A DNA stretch of 40,924 bases from Bacteroidales bacterium. GTDB taxonomy: Bacteria; Bacteroidota; Bacteroidia; Bacteroidales; UBA932. Where the stretch lies: contig JAFRQH010000021.1 in the NCBI GenBank assembly GCA_017428725.1, positions 1 to 40,924 on the forward strand. Direction: 5' to 3'. Position numbers and translations under genes: made by a program. The notes below the pieces were generated by a model, which was not told where the DNA came from, made no database searches, and saw only the letters and a list, made by a program, of their open reading frames with translations. Every line of letters starts with the position of its first letter. Positions within the stretch are counted from its first letter, which is position 1. Shown piece after piece: positions 33,343 to 40,924 of this stretch.

Positions 33343-34959
33343 ATGCGAATCCTGATCACCAAATCCGTCCTGCTGCTGGCAGGACTTCTGAGCGTCGTGG
33401 GCTGCGTAGACACCCGCAAGGACGCCAAGCCATCCAACGAATTCAGTTTCGACTTCAACAACCCGCAGCAGACCATCCACAGCTTCGGCGCGTCCGACTG
33501 CTGGAGGGGGCAGTACCTCGGACTCAACTGGCCGCTCGAGAAGCGCAACCAGATGGCCGATTACCTCTTCAGCACGGAGATGGACGAACTGGGGAACCCC
33601 AAGGGGATCGGACTCTCGCTGTGGCGCTTCAACATCGGCGCCGGCAGCCACGAAGCCCCGGACCACGGCGGCGTGAATCCGGAATGGCGGCGGGCCGAAT
33701 GCTTCCTGGACAGCGAAGGCAACTGGGACTGGACCAAACAGGAAGGCCAGCGGTGGCTGATCCAGGCCGCCCGCGACCGGGGCGTGCCCTATATGCTGGG
33801 CTTCTCCAACGCCGCGCCCTATTTCATGACGAAGAACGGCCTGGCGCACGGCAGCGAGAAAACGCCCCACGCCAACCTGCGCGAAGACTGCTACGATGAC
33901 TTCGCCGCCTTCCTGGCGGAGGTCAGCAAACACCTGGACCTGGACTACCTGAGCCCGATCAACGAACCGCAATGGGACTGGAACGGGAACAGCCAGGAAG
34001 GGATGCCGGCCACGAACGAAGAGTGCAGCCGGCTGATGAAGGCGCTGGACGTGGAGCTGACGGCGCGCAACGCGCGGACGAAAGTTGTTTTCGGCGAAGC
34101 CGGCGACATCCGCTACCTGTTCCGCAGCGGCACGGACAAGCCCGAACGCGACAACCAGCTCCGTGAGATCTTCGCCGCCGACGGCAAGTATTCCGTCGCC
34201 GGCCTGTCCTCCGTGGCCCCGATCCTGACCTCGCACTCCTACTGGAGCACCTGGCCGCTGGATACACTCATCCAGACCCGCGCCGGGCTGAAGAAAGCGA
34301 TGGAGACGTACCTGCCGGAGCAGTACACCTACTGGCAGACGGAGTATTGCCCGATGGAGCAGAATGCCGACAACCCGCAGGGCGGCAACCGGCGCGACCT
34401 GGGGATGAACACGGCCCTGTACATCGCCCGCCTCATCCACTACGACCTGACGGTGTCCAACGCCGCCTCCTGGCAGTCCTGGACGGCCTTCTCCGAAGGA
34501 GACTACAAGGACGGGCTGCTCTTCATCGACGACGGCCGCTTCCTGGGGAACGCGCGGAACGCCAACCGGACGGAGACCCTCAAGCACGACGGCGTGCTCC
34601 GCACCTCCAAACTGATGTGGATCATGGGCAACTACAGCTTCTTCGTCCGTCCGGGGATGGTGCGCCTGGCCGAGGCCGGTGAGGCGTCGGCCGCCTCCGT
34701 CCTGGAGTCCGGCAGGGGTCTGATGGCCTCGGCCTACGTGGACAAGACCGACAAGAAGGTCGTCGTGGTGCTGGTGAACTACTCGGACGAGGTCCAGAAC
34801 GCGGAACTCTCCTTCCCCGGCCTGCCCAGGGCATACAACACCCGGGAATTCAAGTTCTACGAGACCTCGGAGCGCTGCGACCTGCAATACAAGCAGACGG
34901 TCGGCAGCCGGCTGGCGGTCCCCGCCCGCTCCGTCGTCACGCTTGTCGGAACGGACTAA
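33343..34959 (+). CDS. GH30-family glycoside hydrolase lipoprotein
   Basis: 538 aa. A lipoprotein signal ends at 'LSVVGC' (Cys21). A TIM barrel with 'QTIHSFGASDCWRGQYLG', 'GLSLWRFNIGAGS' and 'YMLGFSNAAPYFMTKNG' follows, then a beta-rich C-terminal domain. Candidate acid/base Glu208 is in 'SPINEPQWDW'; candidate nucleophile Glu334 is in 'YWQTEYCPME'. The family includes glucosylceramidases, xylanases and beta-1,6-galactanases. The substrate cannot be fixed here, and no SusC/D pair is adjacent. It follows manC by 30 nt. Confidence 0.85.
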   Translation: MRILITKSVLLLAGLLSVVGCVDTRKDAKPSNEFSFDFNNPQQTIHSFGASDCWRGQYLGLNWPLEKRNQMADYLFSTEMDELGNPKGIGLSLWRFNIGAGSHEAPDHGGVNPEWRRAECFLDSEGNWDWTKQEGQRWLIQAARDRGVPYMLGFSNAAPYFMTKNGLAHGSEKTPHANLREDCYDDFAAFLAEVSKHLDLDYLSPINEPQWDWNGNSQEGMPATNEECSRLMKALDVELTARNARTKVVFGEAGDIRYLFRSGTDKPERDNQLREIFAADGKYSVAGLSSVAPILTSHSYWSTWPLDTLIQTRAGLKKAMETYLPEQYTYWQTEYCPMEQNADNPQGGNRRDLGMNTALYIARLIHYDLTVSNAASWQSWTAFSEGDYKDGLLFIDDGRFLGNARNANRTETLKHDGVLRTSKLMWIMGNYSFFVRPGMVRLAEAGEASAASVLESGRGLMASAYVDKTDKKVVVVLVNYSDEVQNAELSFPGLPRAYNTREFKFYETSERCDLQYKQTVGSRLAVPARSVVTLVGTD

Positions 34960-34967
34960 GCGGACTA

Positions 34968-35110
34968 AGGGGCCACGACGCGAAAATGCCAGCCGCTTCC
35001 CAGGCAGGGGAGCTCGAGGGGGAACGCCCCCTCGATCATCGAGGACCCAGGGGCCACGACGCGAAGATGCCAGCCGCAAAGGCTGGCATCTGCTTAGCGT
35101 CGTGGTCCCT
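34968..35110. repeat. tRNA-3'-end-like repeats and hairpins
   Basis: A 29-nt unit (AGGGGCCACGACGC followed by GAAnATGCCAGCCGC) occurs at 34968-34996 and again at 35049-35077 with one mismatch. The reverse complement of its first 14 nt, with one mismatch, is the acceptor end of the adjacent tRNA plus six flanking bases (35097-35110). Two perfect hairpins also occur: 35015-35034 (8-bp stem CGAGGGGG) and 35066-35090 (10-bp stem GATGCCAGCC). The latter could end the tRNA transcript, but no T-tract is present. The region has no gene. Confidence 0.75.
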
Positions 35111-35177
35111 GCAGGACTTGAACCTGCGACCCGCTGATTATGAGTCAGCTGCTGCTAACCAACTGAGCTAAGGGACC
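35103..35177 (-). tRNA. tRNA with CAU anticodon (probably tRNA-Ile2, possibly elongator Met)
   Basis: On the minus strand: acceptor GGTCCCT/AGGGACC with discriminator A, anticodon arm GCTGA-CTCATAA-TCAGC, T arm GCAGGTTCAAGTCCTGC. CCA is not encoded. The body resembles E. coli tRNA-Ile2 (acceptor, 'GGTCGC', 'TTCAAGTCC'), whose CAU is changed to lysidine-AU by TilS, more than elongator tRNA-Met. The D-arm has an unpaired C (GCTC against CAGC). It lies 61 nt after rpsJ without an obvious promoter of its own. Confidence 0.88.
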
Positions 35178-35179
35178 AA

Positions 35180-35210
35180 ATGCAGGACAACCCTCCGGGC
35201 GGCCCTGCAT
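35180..35210 (-). other. Hairpin between rpsJ and the CAU tRNA
   Basis: ATGCAGG (35180-35186) pairs with CCTGCAT (35204-35210), with an inner CCC/GGG helix. Only TTT follows on the minus strand, so it may be an RNA-processing site or a weak terminator rather than a full stop. Confidence 0.4.
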
Positions 35211-35238
35211 GGAACATTGCGTGCCTTACCGGTCAGGC

Positions 35239-35544
35239 TCAGACCTTGATCTCGACCTCCACGCCGGAGGGGAGCTCAAGCTTCATCAGGGCGTCCACCG
35301 TCTTGGCGTTGGAGTCCTCGATGTCGAGCAGTCTGCGATAAGAGTCGAGCTCGAACTGCTCGCGGGCCTTCTTGTTGACGAAGGTGGAACGGTTCACGGT
35401 GAAGATCTTCTTGTTGGTGGGCAGGGGAATGGGACCATTCACCTTCGCGCCGGTAGACTTCACGGTCTCGACGATCTTGGACGCGGACTTGTCCACGAGC
35501 ATATGATCGAAAGACTTGAGTTTGATTCTAATTTTTTGGCTCAT
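35239..35544 (-). CDS. rpsJ: 30S ribosomal protein S10
   Basis: 101-aa head protein, also NusE in antitermination. '[43 protein letters not shown]' and '[27 protein letters not shown]' are canonical. It ends the rpsL-rpsG-fusA-rpsJ run. In other Bacteroidota rplC follows; here a tRNA and the GH30/manC block follow. Confidence 0.98.
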   Translation of the reverse strand: MSQKIRIKLKSFDHMLVDKSASKIVETVKSTGAKVNGPIPLPTNKKIFTVNRSTFVNKKAREQFELDSYRRLLDIEDSNAKTVDALMKLELPSGVEVEIKV

Positions 35545-35571
35545 ATCAAAATGCTTTTTTACAATTCAATA

Positions 35572-37689
35572 CTATTCGTCGTCAGAGGGCATCTTGTATC
35601 CGCTCTTCTCCACGATCTCGCGCGCCATTGCGGGCGGGACCTCGGCGTAGTGGTCGAAGGTCATCGTGCTCGTGGCGCGGCCTGAGGACAGGGTGCGGAG
35701 CACGGTGACGTAACCGAACTGCTCGGAGAGCGGCACGAAGGCCTTCACGATGCGGGCGCCGTTGGTCGTCGAGTCCATCGCGACAATCTGTCCGCGGCGA
35801 CGGTTCAGGTCGCCGACGATGTCGCCCATATACTCCTCGGGCGTGACGACCTCGAGGCTCATGATGGGCTCCAGCAGGACAGGCTTGCACTTCGGGCAGG
35901 CGTGACGGAACGCCATCCGCGCAGCGAGTTCGAAAGAGAGCTGATCGGAGTCCACGGGATGGAAGGAACCATCCAGCAGCGTCACCTTCAGCGAAGGCAG
36001 CTCGTAGCCGGCCAGCACGCCGTTGACCATCGCGGATTCGAAACCCTTCTGTACGCTGGGCACGAACTCCTTGGGGACGTTGCCGCCCTTGACCTGGTTG
36101 TCGAACTGCAGGCCCGTGACGCCTTCGTCCGCAGGACCGATCTCCACGATGATGTCCGCGAACTTGCCGCGGCCGCCCGTCTGCTTCTTGAACACCTCGC
36201 GGTGCTGGACGGAGGCGGTGACGGCCTCCTTGTAGTTGACGTGCGGGGCACCCTGGTTGATCTCCACGCCGAACTCGCGGCGCAGACGGTCCACGATGAT
36301 GTCGAGATGGAGCTCGCCCATGCCGCTGATGACGGTCTGGCCCGTGTCCGGGTCGGACTTGACGGTGAAGGTCGGGTCCTCCTCGGCGAGCTTGCCGAGC
36401 GCGACACCCAGCTTGTCGAGGTCTTTCTGCGTCTTGGGCTCCACGGCGATGCCGATCACCGGATCGGGGAACTCCATGGACTCGAGGGCGTAGCGATGGC
36501 TCTCCACGCAGACGGTGTCTCCAGTGCGCAGGTCCTTGAAGCCCACCGCCGCGCAGATGTCTCCGGCCTCCACGAACTCGATCGGGTTCTGGTGGTTGGA
36601 GTGCATCTGGTAGAGACGGGCCACGCGCTCCTTCTTCCCGGAACGGGAATTGAGCACGTAGGAACCGGCGTCGAGGTGGCCGGAATAGACGCGGATGTAT
36701 GCCAGACGGCCCACGAACGGGTCCGTCGCGATCTTGAACACCAGGCCGCAGAACGGCTGGGAAGCATCGGGCATCAGCGTCACTTCCTTGTCGACTGCCA
36801 GGTTCGTCGCCTTCGTCCCGCCGATGTCCAGCGGAGACGGGAGGTAACGCATCACGGCATCCAGCAGGAACTGGACTCCCTTGTTCTTGAACGAAGAACC
36901 GCAGCATGCAGGAACGATCTGCATCGCGATGGTGCCCTTGCGGAGCGCAGCCACGAGCTCCTCCTCCGTGATGGATTCGGGATCCTCGAAATACTTGTCC
37001 ATCAGGGTGTCATCGCACTCTGCGGCGGCCTCGACGAGCTTGTCCCGCCAGAAGGAGACGGCATCCAGCATGTCCTCGGGAACTTCGGCGTACTCGTAGT
37101 TCACCAGTTCCTCGCCGGACTTGTAGATGATCGCCTTGCGGGAGATCAGGTCGACGATCCCCTCGAAATTCTCCTCCGCACCAATGGGGAGGCAGACAGG
37201 GACGGCGTTGGCACCGAGCTTGGTCCGGATGTCCTCGACACAGGCGAGGAAATCGGCACCGACCCGGTCCATCTTGTTGACGTAGGCAATCTTGGGGACC
37301 CGGTACTTGTCCGCCTGGCGCCACACAGTCTCGGACTGAGGCTGCACGCGCCCGACGGCGCAGAAAGTCGCGATCGTACCGTCCAGGACACGCAGGGAAC
37401 GCTCGACCTCCACCGTGAAGTCGACGTGGCCGGGAGTGTCGATCAGGTTGATCTGATAGGTCTCCCCGCCGTAGTGCCAGAAAGCGGTGGTGGCGGCAGA
37501 AGTGATGGTGATACCACGCTCCTGCTCCTGCACCATCCAGTCCATCGTGGCGGCGCCTTCGTGGACCTCTCCGATCTTGTGGGTCTTTCCGGTGTAGAAA
37601 AGAATCCGCTCGGATGTGGTGGTCTTACCGGCATCGATGTGGGCCATGATGCCGATGTTCCGCGTGTACTTGAGGTCTCTCTTTGCCAT
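35572..37689 (-). CDS. fusA: Elongation factor G
   Basis: GTPase that drives ribosomal translocation. 705 aa. G1 '[22 protein letters not shown]', switch I region '[14 protein letters not shown]', G3 '[21 protein letters not shown]', G4 '[10 protein letters not shown]', and domain IV/V '[26 protein letters not shown]'. ATG at 37689 ([13 protein letters not shown]) was chosen over an in-frame upstream codon. No tuf gene follows; rpsJ comes next. Confidence 0.98.
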   Translation of the reverse strand: MAKRDLKYTRNIGIMAHIDAGKTTTSERILFYTGKTHKIGEVHEGAATMDWMVQEQERGITITSAATTAFWHYGGETYQINLIDTPGHVDFTVEVERSLRVLDGTIATFCAVGRVQPQSETVWRQADKYRVPKIAYVNKMDRVGADFLACVEDIRTKLGANAVPVCLPIGAEENFEGIVDLISRKAIIYKSGEELVNYEYAEVPEDMLDAVSFWRDKLVEAAAECDDTLMDKYFEDPESITEEELVAALRKGTIAMQIVPACCGSSFKNKGVQFLLDAVMRYLPSPLDIGGTKATNLAVDKEVTLMPDASQPFCGLVFKIATDPFVGRLAYIRVYSGHLDAGSYVLNSRSGKKERVARLYQMHSNHQNPIEFVEAGDICAAVGFKDLRTGDTVCVESHRYALESMEFPDPVIGIAVEPKTQKDLDKLGVALGKLAEEDPTFTVKSDPDTGQTVISGMGELHLDIIVDRLRREFGVEINQGAPHVNYKEAVTASVQHREVFKKQTGGRGKFADIIVEIGPADEGVTGLQFDNQVKGGNVPKEFVPSVQKGFESAMVNGVLAGYELPSLKVTLLDGSFHPVDSDQLSFELAARMAFRHACPKCKPVLLEPIMSLEVVTPEEYMGDIVGDLNRRRGQIVAMDSTTNGARIVKAFVPLSEQFGYVTVLRTLSSGRATSTMTFDHYAEVPPAMAREIVEKSGYKMPSDDE

Positions 37690-37708
37690 CTGACGATCCA
37701 AAAATCAA

Positions 37709-38185
37709 TTAAAAGCGGAAATGGGCGAAGGCCTTGTTGGCCTCGGCCATCCTGTGCATGTCTTCCTTGCGCTTAAATGCACCACCTTCATTGTTGTACG
37801 CCGCGATGATCTCGGCGCACAGCTTTTCGGCCATCGAGCGGCCGGAGCGCTTGCGGGCGAAGGATATCATATTCTTCATAGAAAGCGAAATCTTCCGCTC
37901 CGGGCGCAACTCGGTAGGCACCTGGAAGTTGGCGCCGCCGATACGGCGGGACTTGACCTCGATCTGCGGGGTCACGTTCTCGAGCGCCTTCCTCCAAATA
38001 TCCAGAGGAGCCTTGTCAGAATCTTTCATCTTCTCGCCTACCAAATCAATGGCATCGTAAAAAATAGAATACGCGATACTCTTCTTCCCCTGCAACATAA
38101 GGTTGTTCACGAAACGGGTAACCTGCGTGTCGTGATACTTAGGATCAGGAAGTAGAATCCTCTTCTTAGGCTTTGCTTTTCTCAT
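37709..38185 (-). CDS. rpsG: 30S ribosomal protein S7
   Basis: Primary 16S 3'-domain binder. 158 aa. '[34 protein letters not shown]' and '[34 protein letters not shown]' with '[16 protein letters not shown]' at the end. It lies 38 nt after rpsL and 19 nt before fusA. Confidence 0.98.
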   Translation of the reverse strand: MRKAKPKKRILLPDPKYHDTQVTRFVNNLMLQGKKSIAYSIFYDAIDLVGEKMKDSDKAPLDIWRKALENVTPQIEVKSRRIGGANFQVPTELRPERKISLSMKNMISFARKRSGRSMAEKLCAEIIAAYNNEGGAFKRKEDMHRMAEANKAFAHFRF

Positions 38186-38223
38186 TGTTGTGATTGATTA
38201 AGAATTAAACCATCCTTCGGCAA

Positions 38224-38595
38224 TTACTTCGGCCTCTTGGCGCCGTAGAGCGAACGGGACTGGGTCCGTCCTTCCACGCCGGCAGTATCCAAAGCACCGC
38301 GGAGGATGTGGTAACGTACACCGGGAAGGTCCTTGACACGACCACCGCGCACGAGCACGATGGAGTGCTCCTGCAGGTTGTGTCCCTCGCCCGGAATGTA
38401 GGCATTGACCTCTTTGGAATTCGTGAGACGCACACGAGCGACCTTCCGCATAGCGGAGTTCGGCTTCTTGGGAGTCGTCGTATAGACTCTCAGGCATACG
38501 CCACGCTTCTGAGGGCAAGCATCCAACGCACGAGATTTCGATTTGACTTCGATCACCTCGCGTCCTTTGCGAACCAATTGTTGAATAGTTGGCAT
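38224..38595 (-). CDS. rpsL: 30S ribosomal protein S12
   Basis: Decoding-centre protein. 123 aa. '[34 protein letters not shown]' and '[35 protein letters not shown]' are complete. The Lys residues at the classic streptomycin-resistance positions (42/43 and 87/88 in E. coli numbering) are wild type. First gene of the str unit. Confidence 0.98.
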   Translation of the reverse strand: MPTIQQLVRKGREVIEVKSKSRALDACPQKRGVCLRVYTTTPKKPNSAMRKVARVRLTNSKEVNAYIPGEGHNLQEHSIVLVRGGRVKDLPGVRYHILRGALDTAGVEGRTQSRSLYGAKRPK

Positions 38596-38620
38596 AAATT
38601 ATTGTAAGTAAATAAGTTAT

Positions 38621-38645
38621 AAAAAGCCCCCGGTTTTCGGGGGCT
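38621..38645 (-). terminator. Terminator hairpin immediately downstream of the rpsL -7 box
   Basis: A perfect 8-bp stem AGCCCCCG/CGGGGGCT (38625-38632 / 38638-38645) with a 5-nt loop and a T-tract on the minus strand. It begins 1 nt after the rpsL -7 box. It would stop transcripts of the upstream OmpA/TPR gene. Transcripts of the rpsL promoter should begin inside the 5' arm and so escape it (inference). Confidence 0.75.
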
Positions 38646-38646
38646 G

Positions 38647-38677
38647 CAAATATACGGAAAAATATGCAAATCGCAAA
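38647..38677 (-). promoter_or_regulatory. Promoter of the rpsL-rpsG-fusA-rpsJ operon
   Basis: On the minus strand TTTG (38674-38677), 19 nt, then TATATTTG (38647-38654), an exact match. The 14 nt TATATTTGCAGCCC are identical to the rplC promoter. Leader about 45-50 nt. Confidence 0.8.
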
Positions 38678-38692
38678 ATCTCAGCGCTCTAA

Positions 38693-40336
38693 CTACCGAT
38701 AAAGCGCGAATTCCGCATCGGTGCGGGAGCGCTCGTAGAGCTTGGGATCCTGCTTGGCAACGGCCTCCAGATGGGTCCGTACGCCGGTGGCGTTGCCGCG
38801 GCGCGCGGCGATGATCGCCCGGATGTACTCGGCCTTCGCGCACTTGCAGGTCACGGCGGCCTCGGCGGCGTCGAGGTTGCCGGCCAGGATGTTGGCAATG
38901 GCGGCGTTCATCCCGCCGTCCTTGAGCTGGCGGGCGGCAGAATCATACTTGCCGTCCAGCAGGTCCACCAGGCCCAGGTTGGCCTTGGCCTCCGGCGTGT
39001 TAGCGCGACGGAAGTAGTTCGCCGCGGCCTGGCGGTCGCCGCGCTGCAGCTCGACCACGCCCAGGGCGTTGAGCACGTCGCCGTCCTGCTCCTTGATCTG
39101 GGAGAGCCGGCGGGCGGCGGCATCGGGACGCTCGTCGTCAAGGGCGAGGGCGGCCAGGTTGAAGCGCGCGCGGTCGGAGTCGAAGCGGCGGACTGCCTGC
39201 TCGTAGAGCTGGGTCTTGCGGGCCGGGGTCTCGGCGATGGAGGCCACGCGCAGCAGCCCCTCCTCGTCCAGCGCCTCGATGGCGCGGTTGGACAGCTCGA
39301 CGAGCTCCTCGTCGGTGTAGTTCTGGAAGTCCACGTCCGTGATGAAGCGGGCACGGCGCAGCTCCGGGAAGACGTTCTTGTTGATCTCGGTGTAGACCTG
39401 GGACATGTTGCGGATCTCGCGCTCGCGCACGGCCGGGTCACTATACATAGAAAGCACGCGCAGGATCAGGTCCTTGTCGGAGAGGTTGGACTTCTCGATG
39501 GCTTCCTTGAAGCCTTCCCAGTCCTGGCCGACGCTGCGGATCTCGAGGTCGGTGGGGGCCGACTCGCCCGTCACCTGCTTCCAGGCCTTCTGGGCGGAAG
39601 CCGCACGCTGGTCGGAGAGCTTGGCGTTGTAGGCCTGGCCGCCTTCCGGGGAGGCATAGGCCACCACGTGGTTGCCGGTCACGGAGCGGCGCGGGTCGGC
39701 GGCGATGGCCTCGAGGGCGGCCTGCAGCTCCTTGACGGAGGCGGAGCAGAGCTCGTTGTTCTTGACCACGGAGGAATTGTAGTCGTACATCACCTGGCCC
39801 TCGGCCTGCTCGTGCAGCACGGCCTGGTAGGCGTCCTGCTTGTAGCTGTAGGTGCCGTGCGGGGAGGCGAGCATCTGGGTCAGGATCGTACCGTCCGCCA
39901 CCTTGATGGAGGGGATGGAGATGGGAAGGCCCTTGTAGTAGGCGACGCTGCGCAGCTCCAGGTAGGACTTCTCCACGCCCTCTTCATAGGCGAAGTCGAC
40001 GTGCTGGCTGACCGTGGCGCCGCTCGTGGGGACGACCCGGTAGTTGTCCAGGACCTTCTCTCCCTGATAGGTGAAGGTGGGGCCGACCTGCTCGTTGCCG
40101 TCCGCGTAGACCAGCACCGGGGTCACTTCGAGCGTGGCCTTGGGGTGGAAGTAGCCGTCGGGGTATGTGACGGCCAGGTTGACGGGGATCTTGTCGCCGA
40201 CGAGTGCGAGGACTTCGGGATCGCATTCGATCGACAGCCGCTCGGCGAGTTTCATCTGTTCGGCACGGGAACGGGAACACGAGGCCGCCACGGCGACCAG
40301 GGCGCAAAGGCCCAGAAGCTTGAGGATATTCTTCAT
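38693..40336 (-). CDS. OmpA-like / TPR-repeat lipoprotein
   Basis: 547 aa, probably a periplasmic or outer-membrane lipoprotein (signal 'LCALVAVAASC', Cys20). About residues 25-200 are beta-rich. About 205-340 resemble the OmpA peptidoglycan-binding region of Bacteroidales proteins: 'VVAYASPEGGQAYNAKLSDQRAASAQKAW', 'DWEGFKEAIEKSNLSDKDLILRVLSMYSDPAVRERE' and 'VFPELRRARF'. About 370-547 are helical TPR-like repeats ('LNALGVVELQRGDRQAAANYFRRA'). The exact role is unknown; the domain mix suggests an envelope scaffold. It diverges from the sigma-54 activator gene. Confidence 0.8.
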   Translation of the reverse strand: MKNILKLLGLCALVAVAASCSRSRAEQMKLAERLSIECDPEVLALVGDKIPVNLAVTYPDGYFHPKATLEVTPVLVYADGNEQVGPTFTYQGEKVLDNYRVVPTSGATVSQHVDFAYEEGVEKSYLELRSVAYYKGLPISIPSIKVADGTILTQMLASPHGTYSYKQDAYQAVLHEQAEGQVMYDYNSSVVKNNELCSASVKELQAALEAIAADPRRSVTGNHVVAYASPEGGQAYNAKLSDQRAASAQKAWKQVTGESAPTDLEIRSVGQDWEGFKEAIEKSNLSDKDLILRVLSMYSDPAVREREIRNMSQVYTEINKNVFPELRRARFITDVDFQNYTDEELVELSNRAIEALDEEGLLRVASIAETPARKTQLYEQAVRRFDSDRARFNLAALALDDERPDAAARRLSQIKEQDGDVLNALGVVELQRGDRQAAANYFRRANTPEAKANLGLVDLLDGKYDSAARQLKDGGMNAAIANILAGNLDAAEAAVTCKCAKAEYIRAIIAARRGNATGVRTHLEAVAKQDPKLYERSRTDAEFALYR

Positions 40337-40377
40337 TACTGAATACGGTTTTAACTCTGTTAACTTGGTTCGAAATA

Positions 40378-40385
40378 CAAATATA
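40378..40385 (-). promoter_or_regulatory. -7 box of the OmpA/TPR lipoprotein gene
   Basis: TATATTTG on the minus strand, exact match, about 41 nt before the ATG. The -33 box is not clear. Confidence 0.5.
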
Positions 40386-40397
40386 AAGAAAAATCCT

Positions 40398-40405
40398 TAA
40401 CTTTG
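40398..40405 (+). promoter_or_regulatory. -7 box of the sigma-54 activator gene
   Basis: TAACTTTG ends 6 nt before the ATG at 40412, so the mRNA would be leaderless. The box is only 12 nt from the opposing minus-strand box. Confidence 0.55.
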
Positions 40406-40411
40406 CTCACT

Positions 40412-40924
40412 ATGGAAATGCAAGAACTCCAGCGACTCAAGAATAAATTCGACATTATCGGCAACGACGCGGGACTCAACCGCGCCCTGGAGACGGCCGT
40501 GGCCGTGGCGCCCACGGACCTGACGGTCCTGATCACGGGCGAGAGCGGCGTCGGCAAGGAGAACATCCCCCAGATCATCCACCAGTTCAGCCGCCGCCGT
40601 ACCGGCAAATACCTGGCCGTCAACTGCGGGGCGATTCCCGAGGGGACCATCAACGCCGAGCTGTTCGGCCACGAGAAGGGCGCCTTCACGGGCGCCATCG
40701 GCGAGCGCAAGGGCTACTTCGAGGAGGCCGACGGCGGCACGCTCTTCCTCGACGAGATCGGCGAGCTGCCCCGCGAGACGCAGGCCCTGCTGCTGCGCGT
40801 CCTGCAGAACGGCGAGTATATGAAGGTCGGCTCCTCCAAGGTGGAGAAGACCGACGTACGCGTCGTGGCCGCCACCAACGTCAACCTGCTGTACGCCGTC
40901 AGCCAGGGCAAGTTCCGCGAGGAC
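40412..40924 (+). CDS. Sigma-54-interacting transcriptional activator (partial, cut by window edge)
   Basis: 171 codons of an AAA+ enhancer-binding protein that opens sigma-54 RNA polymerase promoters. Walker A 'GESGVGKE' (43-50), the sigma-54 contact loop 'GAFTGA' (90-95) and Walker B 'GGTLFLDEIGELP' are present. Only about 15 residues precede the AAA+ domain, so there is no receiver or other N-terminal sensory domain. The C-terminal DNA-binding region lies outside the window. ATG at 40412 follows the -7 box. Confidence 0.93.
   Translation, partial: MEMQELQRLKNKFDIIGNDAGLNRALETAVAVAPTDLTVLITGESGVGKENIPQIIHQFSRRRTGKYLAVNCGAIPEGTINAELFGHEKGAFTGAIGERKGYFEEADGGTLFLDEIGELPRETQALLLRVLQNGEYMKVGSSKVEKTDVRVVAATNVNLLYAVSQGKFRED

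Noticed and set aside
32209..35079. A 956-codon open frame antisense to manC and the GH30 gene
   Set aside because: It is a by-product of high GC and biased third positions. The plus-strand genes have clear domains, and the antisense protein has no recognisable motif.
34943..35171. Short open frames after the GH30 gene
   Set aside because: They run through direct repeats and antisense to a tRNA, and have no ribosome site or homology.
38621..38645. Attenuator in the rpsL leader
   Set aside because: The predicted start site lies inside the first arm, so the full stem should not form in the rpsL mRNA. It is better read as the terminator of the upstream gene.

Overview
The window is a GC-rich chromosomal stretch from a member of the Bacteroidota, most likely order Bacteroidales. 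Three things support this. Promoters match the Bacteroidota form (TTTG about 19 nt upstream of TAnnTTTG) in front of most transcription units. Several genes belong to families typical of the phylum (DUF4270, DUF4294, DUF3098, an OmpA-like domain with the Bacteroidales-type insertion, and a Bacteroidota-type integrase). The ribosomal proteins are of the zinc-poor type seen in this phylum. I cannot assign a genus from sequence reading alone.

Layout. 1-641: the edge of a probable integrated element, with an AT-richer, truncated tyrosine integrase just beyond the 3' end of a tRNA-Leu(CAA) gene. 794-3704: shikimate pathway, aroB overlapping an aroD-aroA fusion. 3708-38595: the str/S10/spc/alpha ribosomal-protein supercluster, all on the minus strand and in the usual order (rpsL, rpsG, fusA, rpsJ // rplC, D, W, B, rpsS, rplV, rpsC // rplP ... 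secY, map, infA, rpmJ, rpsM, K, D, rpoA, rplQ). It is interrupted twice. Between rpsJ and rplC lie about 6.8 kb with cdaA-mutS2-yraN-manC-GH30 (plus strand) and a CAU tRNA. Between rpsC and rplP lie about 10.3 kb of envelope and housekeeping genes: tlpA-like, uvrC, pnuC, acpP, a DUF4270 lipoprotein, a glycogen-synthase-like protein, ftsX-DUF3098-uppP-lpxH, and a DUF4294 protein. 38693-40924: an OmpA/TPR lipoprotein diverging from a sigma-54-type activator cut by the window edge.

How it works together. Each of the three pieces of the ribosomal cluster has its own promoter. The three promoters share the -7 box and an extended start region (TTTGCAG followed by CCC and an A-run), as if co-regulation was kept after the cluster was split. 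Genes inside operons often overlap (ATGA or TGATG) or carry AGGAGG-type ribosome sites. Several operon-first genes have the -7 box only 5-8 nt before the start codon, which suggests leaderless mRNAs.

No defence system, CRISPR array or complete mobile element is visible. The most unusual items are the split ribosomal cluster with matching promoters, a terminator hairpin that overlaps the rpsL promoter, a degenerate glycogen-synthase-like protein paired with a Gly/Tyr-repeat DUF4270 lipoprotein, a 165-bp inverted-repeat element, and repeats that copy the 3' end of a tRNA gene.
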